Source of the DNA: Paramacrobiotus metropolitanus
Lineage: Eukaryota; Tardigrada; Eutardigrada; Parachela; Macrobiotidae
Assembly: GCF_019649055.1 (NCBI RefSeq)
Contig: NW_026570417.1
Span: 62,001-126,000, forward strand
Direction: 5' to 3'
DNA length: 64,000 bases
In this document: in pieces, positions 54,601-64,000 of the stretch
Layout: the number at the start of each line of letters is the position of its first letter
How positions within the stretch are numbered: the stretch's first letter is position 1
Notes under the pieces: model-generated
Told to the model about the DNA's origin: nothing
Seen by the model: the letters and a program-made list of their open reading frames with translations, nothing else
Databases searched by the model: none
Made by a program: the position numbers and the translations under genes

Positions 54601-57307
54601 TCAGAATTTAACGATCCTGCAGCTAATAATTAATATGAGCTGATGTATTGGCAAATTCGCAACATTCTCTCCGACATTCAGTCAAAGATATTTACAATTT
54701 ACTTCGTTTCAACCGTTCTTTCTGGGCAGTGGTAGTCGCAGTGCAGCTGTATCCCCTTGCTTTAACTTTTGATTGTCGATAAGTGCAATGTCGTGGCATG
54801 AGCGTACAACGATGATTAAGCTATACATTAATTAATGCATATGCATAAGAGCCTGATATGCACTTTACGTTTGCAAATGGCCCCTCTGCACTAATTAGAA
54901 TGCATGGCGCAGAAGTGTTTATAAAGGATGAATTGTTAAAGACCGAACACAAAACTGTCAATTGCAAAATTGCTAATGGGGCGTTGCGACTGTTATTATA
55001 ATCATTACAGCGAGCGATTAACTTACTACTTTACGAAAAGCATTGGCTACAAAGTTTCTTTTTCTTGATATAGAAAGGCCATGTACTTACTAATAATTAA
55101 TTAGCGCATATGCTGCTGATATTCGTGTAAAGCCATGCGGCATGCAGTAATTGAGGGTGCAGTTTTTACGTAGGTGCGGTATATGCTGTACGTTGCGACC
55201 GTGTACCTTGAAGATTAAGGTTTTATTATTCTTGAATATTTAAGTATTTTTACCTATTAATAATTGACTACAAAATCTGTTCTACTTGTTTTTCGTATTC
55301 CGGATAATTTAAAAATATCGATTTGCGTACTGGACAAAGCATTTTCCATGTTGTTCCACTTGACAAATAATTATCAAAAACTGAAGATGTAATATATATT
55401 AATTATTATTTTATGCAAGCTTGTTCATGAGATTGATAAAACCCCTTATCACGCTTTCTAATGTGGAAACAATAAAGGGATGCCGTATCTGTAGTGTCCG
55501 GTTCGCAAATCATATTCTCAAAGTGTCCGGAATGCGAAAAACATCGATTAGCTACAGAGTGCACCGAGTACAATATAATTATGAAAAAAATGCAAATTTC
55601 ATGACCTTTGTTCCTAGCATCAAGCATGATAGCCAGAACCGCAACGATCATAATGGCTGTTTCACTATATTTTCCAGTAGTAGTGGCAGCACATAAAACT
55701 AAAATCACCATTTATTACTAATTAAGTTATTAACCTTCGAAAAGTGATGCGCACAATATTGCTTTTTAACAAGCACCACTTAAAAGACGGCATAATTATC
55801 GCAGGCGCGCACGTACGCGTAAGTAATACTGATGCGAAAAAAGCATCTTATCAGTAATTCACACAGAGTCGCGGCATAACGGCTGCGGATTCCATGCGCT
55901 GCTCCAATGCGCGCGGGAAAACTTGTCAGTGGAACACCAAGTTCAACTTGACTTTTCAGTCGAACGCAATCTGCACCGCATTGCACCATATAAAATATTT
56001 TGTTAATCCGCTGCTTTGTATTCAGAATTTAACGATCCTGCAGCTAATAATTAATATGAGCTGATGTATTGGCAAATTCGCAACATTCTCTCCGACATTC
56101 AGTCAAAGATATTTACAATTTACTTCGTTTCAACCGTTCTTTCTGGGCAGTGGTAGTCGCAGTGCTGCTGTATCCCCTTGCTTTAACTTTTGATTGTCGA
56201 TAAGTGCAATGCGCTTTTATTGCCTAATTGCATCATAATCCAAGTGCAGCTGTAGTGCTACCAAGTAAGGTTGTGCTGGATGCGGATGGATTGTTACCGG
56301 CCTAACGCACAGAAAACTGGGAGTTTGTTAAGTTTCCAGGGAGGAGTATTCCGTTGAAAATGAAATCAGCTGTATAATACAGTATGTTAATCATGTACAC
56401 GTTCGTTACCGTTAATTTATCAATCGCGACTAGTAATTCGCTCAGACACAAGTAGGCAACAATCACACCTGCACTCAAATCGTCATTAAAAACTTTGACT
56501 TACCACAAAACAAATGCAAAAAAATCATAATTAGTACTAAATCATGAGTAGTAATACACATACTTAGAAGACAGTCCCAACATTTTCTGTGCGACCAGGA
56601 TTTATGTAATTTCTACCGGTATACTTCATGTCCGACTTCGACAAAATTTGTATCGTTACAAAATTTGTTTTTTTCCGCCAAAAAAGTGCTGATTTAAGGG
56701 GTACTGTGACCCACGCGAACTACGGGTGACTACACATATGGATACAAGTACCGAAATAAATATTAATCACCTATTTACTTTTAATGGGGATTTAGCTGGG
56801 AAAACAATGTTTTCCGCATCGCTGAAAACATCACTCTCGATTCCTGCTTTCAACTTGAATTGGGAGATGGCTCTAAATCGCTGCTTTGAACACTCCCGCC
56901 CTCTACTGGGTGCCAGCCCGTGCAGGGAGTTGAGGATTGAGCGAGCTATTAGTAAATATTTGTAAGCGCTTATGCGTAGGTACAACTAATGGCCCATTGT
57001 AACCACGTAAAAATAAGGATTCCCATGATGGGATTATCGTTTTGCAGAATGTTTTCACTGTGACCAGAAGGTACGCACGTAAACCAAATACAGTATTAGC
57101 GATGTATAAACGGTCGTTAACAAATTAAGCAGCTTGGCGTACCGGCTATATTTGCTGGATCGTCGTCATCGGTAAATTTAGCCCACTCCTCACAGTATTT
57201 GGAAGTTGACGGGCATTGTACGGTATTAGTTGTCACTGGTAGACGACAATCGTTGGGATCCTTTCCATTCATCCATAGACAGTCTCGACACCGCAGTGCT
57301 ATAGATT
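48652..57307 (-). CDS. Ly6/three-finger protein B, 5' exon not found
   Basis: Recognised exons (minus) are 57307-57143, 49389-49124 and 48927-48652. Intron phases (1, 1, 0) equal those of Ly6 gene A, which is why the distant 57-kb exon is joined to the others. Exon 57.3 kb gives ALRCRDCLWMNGKDPNDC and SKYCEEWAKFTDDDD. Exon 49.4 kb gives the second half (VNRRCSGTR to NRVCICREDTCNSHTWND). The last exon has a linker (VYPALGYNDLPVNIGQPGYV) and a hydrophobic end (KLLPYLGFSAIFLVLH) suited to a GPI signal, though a polar tail follows it. A signal-peptide exon should lie above 57307 but was not identified. The 7.75-kb intron is filled with repeats. Alternatively the 57.3-kb exon belongs to another, incomplete gene. 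Confidence 0.6.
50078..52085 (+). mobile_element. Helitron-like element, non-autonomous
   Basis: The 5' end is A|TCTATCTATATAAAAG at 50078 (or 4 bp later). The 3' end has the hairpin CGCGCAATTTGCGCG (52060-52074) followed 7 bp later by CTAG at 52082-52085 and then T. A 5' TC, a 3' CTRR with a short hairpin just upstream, and insertion between A and T are the diagnostic Helitron features. No Rep or helicase frame is present. Confidence 0.7.
50902..51275. mobile_element. TIR element with CTCTGAC ends and a TTAGGTT core
   Basis: The left end GCCCGCGCTCGCGCTC is followed by spaced CTCTGAC words. The right end has GGTCAGGGTTAGAGCTTGAG before GCGTGGGCC, the inverted counterpart. The core is an array of TTAGGTTATTCTTAGG and CCTAAGAAACC words. 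The architecture parallels the element at 1869-2580 although the end words differ. Confidence 0.6.
53378..54791 (+). repeat. Tandem 1.4-kb duplication, copy 1
   Basis: Starts CGTGGCATGAGCG and ends GTGCAATG plus one extra T. It matches copy 2 throughout, but seven homopolymers are one base shorter here, plus one substitution. No gene is recognised; the minus frame at 54359-54568 has no known domain. Confidence 0.9.
54792..56211 (+). repeat. Tandem 1.4-kb duplication, copy 2
   Basis: Second copy, 1420 bp, with the longer homopolymer at each of the seven differing sites. See the matching finding for why this may be an assembly error. Confidence 0.9.
56212..57142. other. Intronic, no supported exon
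   Basis: Remaining part of the long Ly6 B intron. No exon with the family Cys pattern is seen. Confidence 0.5.
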
Positions 57308-57450
57308 CTGACCTTAGCAATATAGTGCAATACTTGACCGTGTTACTCGGCGTACATCAGTTATACAGTTATACGTTTCAAACCGGCTAAAGCAACCAAA
57401 TATCAAAGTACGAGCGTGAACCAACCGGAAGCGCTGCTGGTAATGGCAGT

Positions 57451-58020
57451 TAGGGATGCCAAAAACTTGAGTTAATAACTTGACTTGACTTTCAACTCGG
57501 TTTTTACAAAAAGTCAAACTTTTTAAATTACTTGGACATCCAAGTTCAAGTCAAGTTATTAACTTGAAGTCGACTTCAAACCGACTTGAAGTCAAATAAA
57601 AAGCAAAACGAAAATTTGCCTATAGAGGAGGGAATATTGGACGTCGCACAACCTTTCCATGTACTGTTCCGGTCATCCGCCCGGAGTTTCGCATCACGGT
57701 TTCACATAAAGTCTATGCAGCCGTGCTTCGATGGCGGGAACAGTACAGCGAAACTGTGTTGTGCGACATCATCAAAATATTTTAAAGAAATAACGCGGAT
57801 TTGGTTGGTTTACTTTCAAATTCCTTAAATTATTTTTCAAAACTTTTAAGTCGACTTGAAGCAGAACTTGAGGACTTGGTTTCACACACCAAGTCGACTT
57901 CATTGACTTGGTTTGAAAGAATAAGTTCAAGTTAATAACTTGACTTTTCCTCCAAGTTTTTTCGATTAACTCAAGTTATTAACTTGATAAGTCGACTTCG
58001 CCAAGTATTTGGCAACCCTA
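57451..58020. mobile_element. hAT-type MITE with perfect 8-bp target duplication
   Basis: The ends are TAGGGATGCCAAA and TTTGGCAACCCTA. ATGGCAGT flanks both sides exactly (57443-57450 and 58021-58028). The subterminal parts are dense in TCAAGTTAATAACTTGA and AAGTCGACTT palindromes. An inner inverted pair (GTCGCACAAC...TGTACTGTTCC against GGAACAGTACA...GTTGTGCGAC) lies at 57645-57760. No transposase frame. Confidence 0.9.
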
Positions 58021-58028
58021 ATGGCAGT

Positions 58029-60847
58029 AGCTTGTAAACCTGGAGTACTTATTGGGTTATTTGGGTGAACATTGGTTAAACGCAAATTTACGCGTTGTAT
58101 CATTTAAGCACATAATTCATGAGTCATGACACACTTCATCCAACTTCTTGCCAATACAGAACGTTTCCTGCACACGTCTACAATACGCATTAAAGCGTTC
58201 GAGCTTTAAAGCAGTGTTGTAATGTGCAAACCCTTGATTTTTTTCATGGTACGGTACACAGTACAGATACTTAGAACAGCTGAGATTACTGCATTTTATA
58301 ATCGTCTAACCTTTGCAAATTATAAAACAACAGAATACCACGAGCCGTCGCATAAACCCGATTGTTAAAACCACTGACATTTGTGCGTCGCCTGCCACAG
58401 ATGCAATGACCTCCGACTGAAGTTCGTCAGTTGCTTTCGACTTTAGGCCACATACTCATGATGCTGCGCGCGGCGAATCCGAGTACTTATCTCGATTGAC
58501 GGCCTGTTGGCTCGTGGGGTACGCAGAACGGTAAAAAAGGATAGTAGTAGTACTACAGTTAATTTATATAAATAATATACAGTGGTGCACTTAATAATAC
58601 TTATTGCGGCTGCGAGAAACAATTTATTAACAGTCTGTAAGCTAGTACAATTAAAACTGGAAGTTGGTATTATTGCAAACTTCAAACGTGCGCTTACGCA
58701 AAAACAAGAATCATAAAAAATTAATATTTTCTGTACTTACAACTTACTTACATATATGTAAAATTATTGCTGTTAATAATTCACACAACATTACGTAGCA
58801 CGCAAAATTCTTCACGGCTAGTGCTGTTGCCAGGTTGTGCCAGTACTTACTTCCTGAGAAGTCCTTCATTACCTTACTGCATGAGCACAATTTTCTACAT
58901 TGGGTATTTGCAAAATTAATCCGACAATACGAGTACGTATCATGCTTGGGCCAACTTGAGCAAAAGAAATAAATGACCTCACACTTGATATATCGTATAT
59001 CAACTGAAAATCCCCTTCCGTGTGATTATTAATTTGTTACTATCGGTGACTGCTGATGCACCATGTATCGATTGTCCCTGGTTTGACGCTATCAAAGAAG
59101 CGATTGAATTACCATAGTCCCAATTTCCACTGGCGCCTGATCGGTCGGTGTGACAAGCTGTAGTTGGCTTCTGTTCATTTCAAGGGCACTGCTTCCGGCT
59201 TCAGGTTTAGCAACAACGCAGATTTTGCTTTTATCTGTGACACAGTGGATTTTTCGAACCATTTACATACCCACCGTCCCACTGCTTGCTCTGATTTAAG
59301 CGACCTAGCCGTGGTAAGGCTTAATATAAAACACCTCTTCGACAACTTAAAGCTACGGCGGGGTCGTAACAACCTTTTTCTTGGTTAAGGATCAAAGTTT
59401 CATTTAATAAAACTTTAAAAAGGTTGCTCGAGTTTAATTCAGAAACTTGAAAAAAATGCCACTATTTTGTTCTGCAGCTAACCATAAAGACCGTTTGCTC
59501 TTTTATTTATTTTATCGGCAAAGTCTAACAAGTCGGTTTATAACGAGAGTTCTGGTGTATTAAAGGCGATTTGTGCTATAACTTTTTAAATCGTTTCTCA
59601 ACATCACTTCAGTCGGATGCTACGCGCATAATGAAACTGTTTTTGTACAAATTATTTCGCTGTGAATTGCAAGAAAGTTCTCTTAAGAAGTTGTTAACAG
59701 CTTGCAGCAGCGTTAGTGGTAGCGAGCGAACCAGTACACTGTATCAAAATACATTTTACCAAGTTATTTTTACAAGATACGCGTAGGTTAATTCTCCTTG
59801 GACGACTGACTGAACTGCATTGGAAGGCAAAAGTTCTCTACTGATATTTGGTGGCATTCATGATTCATGACACTACAACGACTGCAGTAGTTGTGTAACT
59901 TGCGTAGTTATCGATCTACCAGTATTCAGCGGGAGGGGCATAAGCACGTACTACTTGTCGGCAACCTCAGTAATATATATAACCTGATAAAATTTGTTAA
60001 GTCACGAGATTTGAACTGTCTCCGGAGCTGTCATGAACTTTTCCTCATGCATTATTCATACGGAGAATACCAAATCTAAAGACCGCCACAACATCGCGAA
60101 ACTGCGCTTACCAAATATCGTCGTAGTGACGTAGTCGTAATATAATACGCCTTACAGCAGTAGTAGTGACACGTTTGTCATTTCCGGTACTGCACTAACA
60201 CGGTAATGAGTAATCCTATTACAGCAGTTACACGTTTGTAGTTTTAAACAACTGTAATATTAAATCTTTTGATGGCGTCGGCGCGTGCAACGAGCATCGT
60301 GATAGGCATTGATTTGGCGTAACTGCGCGATCTCTGCGTACTGCGTACACTGTCATTTGGTTTGCACTAACAATTTCAGCACATAACAGTAGTCTTTGTT
60401 AACCTCGAAATCGTTTCTTAAACGTTCGCCTGTATCTCATAAGGCCGGCATCATCCACCAGTTCGGACCGGAAGCGGTTCTTTCTCGGATAAGGTCTTGT
60501 AATCTTTCTCTCGCACTAAATCAGATTCACTGCTCAGTCTTCGGGAAGGACCATTGTAAATCTGTGGTCCCAGCGCAGATGCTCAGTGACTAGAGAATGA
60601 GCCTGCATTCATAGCATTCCAACAGTTCATGAGTCTACTTCAAAAACTGACAAATAATAACGACTGTACCTGACTGAGTCCGAGGGCCAACAACGCTGCA
60701 CCGAATTCAGTAAAACGACGTAATGCGAGCTAAGCAAAGGTCGGCTTCTTCCGCGTTTTGAACAGGGCCTCATGGGCCGCTCTTCTGCCGGCCGGATGCC
60801 GCGGCGATAACGGTACCACTTCGCCGTCGTCTCACCTGTTACCAGCG
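58029..60847. other. No supported gene (2.8 kb)
   Basis: Spacer between Ly6 genes B and C. The signal-peptide exon of gene B should be here but was not identified; the hydrophobic minus frame at 58443-58685 lacks a cleavage-like end and a matching donor. The plus frame at 60396-60593 has no domain. Confidence 0.45.
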
Positions 60848-63530
60848 TTACTCGGGATTTTCCGGGGCAAATACTTCGTCTGCCGATGCATCACTAACTT
60901 TGCTTTCGGTATCTGGCTGACTTTGTCCCTCGTCCTCTTCCGGCTTCTTCTTCTTCCTTCGTTTAACCAGAAACCACCACAGAGCGGCGGCGAGAAGGCC
61001 CAAAAGGGCGAGCTGTTGAAAACAATAAAGGGCACGGATGTACAGGGCTTGTCGGAAATTATATGCGCATAAAGACTGCGAAGAAAGCACGTTTATGTTT
61101 TGGCGCCAACCTATACACCACGGCGCGCCACACTACAATATTTCACTTTACACGTTACATGAATTAGGCATGGCTGGTGCACGAAACATTCATAATTCAA
61201 ATATTCATATTTATCATAGTTCTTTGATGTTTTTTACTCGTAACGTACAGTACTTGTAAAGTTGTTTAAATATTTTAGGTGTTGCATTAAATTCAATATT
61301 ACTACAGTAGCTGTATAGCCTGTAGTGTAGTAGTGGTCATCGTTTATGCCAATATTGCGCTTAGTGGGTAATGCCTGTACCTTTACGCACTCAGTTCCTC
61401 GACAAGCTTGTATAACAGTGTCTGTAATGATCGGCGACAGTCTTACTGCGGATAATCACTTACACCACCAACAACTCCTCCAATGATGGCGCCCAAGTTA
61501 GGTCCTATAAAGACCAGAAACTGATACCCAGAGCGGAAACCTGACCCTATTTTACTGCAGTTGGACACTACAGCTTATTTTACGCTTTTTTGTGATTTTG
61601 CTCATTTCGGGACCGGGCTTACGCAATTTATTCCTTTTAAAAGCTACCAGAACATATAAATTTCCATACTAGCTCGTACATAAGTTTCTTACCGGAATTT
61701 GGACAAGACTTTGTGTTCTTACTGGAGCCATCTGGCGGAACTACCAGAGCGTTATGAATGTCAGTATTTATTTCCTTACCGGAACTTTTACTTGAATTTG
61801 TGTTCTTACTGGAGCCATCTGAGCCGTCTGTCTGATCTGAACCGGTGTCGGTGGAAACTGTTGTCGTAACCGTTGTCATTGGTGAGGTAACTCCCATTTC
61901 GTCAGCAGAATTTGCGCCCAGTGTAGGAATGTATGGGGCTCCAGGTTGGCTCTTAGGGAAAAAAAGCGGTTTGAAATGCATGCAGGTTGAAATTAATGTG
62001 TAAGTAAGTCGCTATTTGATTTCAACTAGCCCGCAGTCCCTAAATACGAAATTGCAAAGGTATTGTAATTACTTAAATACGGGCGATAACTAGTTCTGAA
62101 CCGCACAAGTATTGAGAGACACTAATCACCAAACAAGCCGGCAGACAGATAACCCCACGACGTCAGCTGCGTCGGAAATATACTCTTCCTTATACGGAAG
62201 GTTAAAGGTCGACAGAATTTCTGGCTGACGAAAATTGCTTTCGTCAAATTGCCAACCGATTTCTTATAGTAGAAAAATCCGGGATTTACGATGTACTCTG
62301 CCATTTGTAGATATGTACTGTATTTGCAGAGCAAAACACGGCTACACCGTCACTTGCAATGTACTGCTGCCGCTGCATCGGTAGACACTTGTAAGCATCA
62401 GAAATCATATCGCGCCATGCATGTATCGTTTTATCATTTGCCGCTCAGCATTGCAGCCGCTGGTGTATGCTTCTGAAAACTCACACACGAAATAATTTTT
62501 TGAAGCAGTGATTAACATGAACGATAATTAGGTTTAGAAATTAAGCACGATATTCTTCCTGCTGCTTTGCATGAGTCTAGTGTTTCTCGATGACATACCG
62601 TCTGAAAAGTGGATTATTAGATGGGTGATTAACTATTGAAACGTTTTTGTGTTAGATTTTGAAAATAAATTTTCTATACCGTTCGCTAAGAAAATTCTAT
62701 CTGCATTTGGCCAGAAGAAATTCCGTCGACGCTCTGACTTCTTGAAATTTGCGTTTCCACATTGACCTATTCGTAGCCACTTACTGGTACCAAGGGCAGC
62801 TGCATGATCTCATCCCACGTCTTATTGTTGCAGTTGTTAGCAAGGCATATGCAGGTGCGATCGGGAAGATCGTGCTGGATTTCTTTACATATGTAGTCTG
62901 GGTTGCTCGGTATCCGTTTATCCCATAGTACATCATGATCGGCCTGCTGATCCGTTGCATCGCAGTCCCGTGGGATGGCCGGGTCATATACTAAAGAACC
63001 GAAGAATCAGTATTTGCAAATAACACATGCAGTCCTGTTACGGTTAAGTGCCGATGCATCTCGATGGGACAAGGCTGTCATGACGCAGTAACGCGAGGAT
63101 CCGCATGCAGCACTCTGGCTGGGAATAAAGAACAGGCATCTGCCTGCATCGACGTTGTAGTTGCATTTCATGCACCGCAACGCACTGGCACCTGCAAGAA
63201 CCATCCCTTATGCCGTGATCGAACTGTGAAGACCAGAGGATATTGGCGAGTGCTGCTTAAAAAGAAGAGGAAGGAGTACGCTCATGATTCATGAATGTAA
63301 TTTGAACTACAGAATGACAAAATGTGCTTTTTTTCCAATTTGATCCTAATTACAGTATCTGTAATTAGCATCTTCATATCTTTGAATTTTACAGTGCTAC
63401 AAGGAATTAAAGCAAAAGAATCTTTGAATGCGCATATAGGAGACGCGCCTGAGCAAAACTCACTTGCAACCAGTGCAGCACACCATAGCGCCGCGGCACT
63501 GGGGAGAAAACAACGCTTTCCCGATAACAT
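60848..63530 (-). CDS. Ly6/three-finger receptor-like protein C with stalk and TM
   Basis: Exons (minus) are 63530-63464, 63191-63027 (or to 63042), 62990-62785, 61951-61693, 61546-61464 (or from 61540) and 61012-60848; all phases agree, giving about 309-314 aa. Exon 1 is a signal peptide (MLSGKRCFLPSAAALWCAAL). Exons 2-3 form the three-finger domain, ALRCMKCNYNVDAGRC to RTCICLANNCNNKTWDE. Exon 4 is a Ser/Thr-rich, probably glycosylated stalk (VTSPMTTVTTTVSTDTGSDQ). Exons 5 and 6 together make one membrane helix rich in small-residue motifs (FLVFIGPNLGAIIGGVVGG joined to LALLGLLAAALWWFLV), then the stop-transfer run KRRKKKK and an acidic tail of about 30 residues. Unlike A and B it is a type I membrane protein. 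Intron positions in the domain match genes A and B. Confidence 0.8.
61689..61822 (-). repeat. Internal duplication in the Ly6 C stalk exon
   Basis: The segments 61689-61732 and 61776-61822 are near-copies (each ends GTGTTCTTACTGGAGCCATC on plus). Each carries a GGTAAGRAA sequence on the minus strand, giving two potential 5' splice sites in phase 1 and hence a longer or shorter stalk. Confidence 0.7.
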
Positions 63531-64000
63531 CTCCAGTTAATAAAGGCCAAATAAAGGGCGTGTTAACTTGAATGAAATGGCCGCCCAGTCCAGTATTACA
63601 TTGTCTACAGCACACTGTTCCTGAAGTTCACGGTTTCCAGATAAAAGGTGAACGTAATCTTACGAATGCAAATTGAACACTGTACATTTTATGGTATAAT
63701 ATGTGCGTAATAAGGATTTTCTTCCTAAAAGAAGTTCCAAGCAGTTTAAAGTTGGTAAGCTAACTAAATATCGAATGATTGAAATAAGTAAATAAGCTAC
63801 GTCACTAATAAGTCGAACGGAAACTGAAGTAACAGGTAAGGGATGAAACCGTATGCGCGCTTGCAACTTATGTTTTGTACAAAAAATATGATAGTAATTA
63901 TTGTTGTAGTTGGACAAACATACAGCGTAGTCCTCAGTAAACTCTCAAGAAGCGCGTTTACTACTTAACTGTTTGCTTAATAATTATTTACCTAGCAACC
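63531..64000. other. Upstream of Ly6 gene C, no gene
   Basis: Presumed promoter side of Ly6 gene C. AT-rich; no TATA box was identified with confidence and no coding exon is seen. Confidence 0.45.

Noticed and set aside
58443-58685. Hydrophobic frame as the missing signal exon of Ly6 gene B
   Set aside because: Hydrophobic stretches are too long and scattered, and no phase-1 donor follows at a suitable place.

Overview
The window is nuclear DNA of an animal. Its genes are split by spliceosomal introns with clear GT..AG borders, and it carries a mitochondrial tRNA methyltransferase, a rhodopsin-type GPCR, a peptide-hormone precursor, Ly6-type three-finger proteins and CHD7/kismet exons. The F-box-like family (one gene and two decayed copies) resembles a family I associate from memory with tardigrades; that placement is inference (about 0.5). 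Every gene model here was built by hand from splice sites and reading-frame phase, with no transcript or database support.

Layout. 0.1-3 kb is a composite non-autonomous DNA element with inverted repeats of about 250 bp and smaller palindromic elements inside. 5-6.3 kb holds an F-box-like pseudogene and 9.0-11.3 kb an intact three-exon F-box-like gene. From 29.1 down to 13.8 kb (minus strand) lie decayed exons of a CHD7/kismet-like chromatin remodeller, including two BRK domains. They are separated by a MITE and by a roughly 10.6 kb env-bearing Ty3/Gypsy fossil. At its 5' side the CHD relic abuts a second F-box-like pseudogene (29.1-30.7 kb).

31.2-35.1 kb is an intact TRMT10C/MRPP1 gene (four exons, 425 codons). 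36.7-40.7 kb is a complete seven-helix receptor (four exons, 369 aa). 42.4-43.5 kb is a two-exon secreted precursor (105 aa) with four amidation/cleavage sites that I cannot assign to a known neuropeptide family. From 44 to 63.5 kb on the minus strand are three Ly6/three-finger genes sharing intron positions and phases. Two look GPI-anchored and the third has a Ser/Thr-rich stalk and a true membrane helix. A decayed copy of the peptide-precursor exon lies between Ly6 genes A and B, suggesting that a precursor-plus-Ly6 block was duplicated.

The long intron assigned to Ly6 gene B (49.4-57.1 kb) holds a nest of elements: a 3.3 kb long-TIR element with a perfect 8-bp target duplication, a Helitron-like element inside it, and a small TIR element inside that. 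It also holds a 1.4 kb tandem duplication whose two copies differ almost only by homopolymer length. That pattern looks like an assembly artefact and warns that some frameshifts elsewhere may be sequencing errors.

The most promising unit is the 36-63 kb block: an orphan peptide-type GPCR, an unrecognised amidated peptide precursor 1.7 kb downstream on the same strand, and a cluster of Ly6 proteins, a class known to modulate membrane receptors. A functional link is inference from proximity only.
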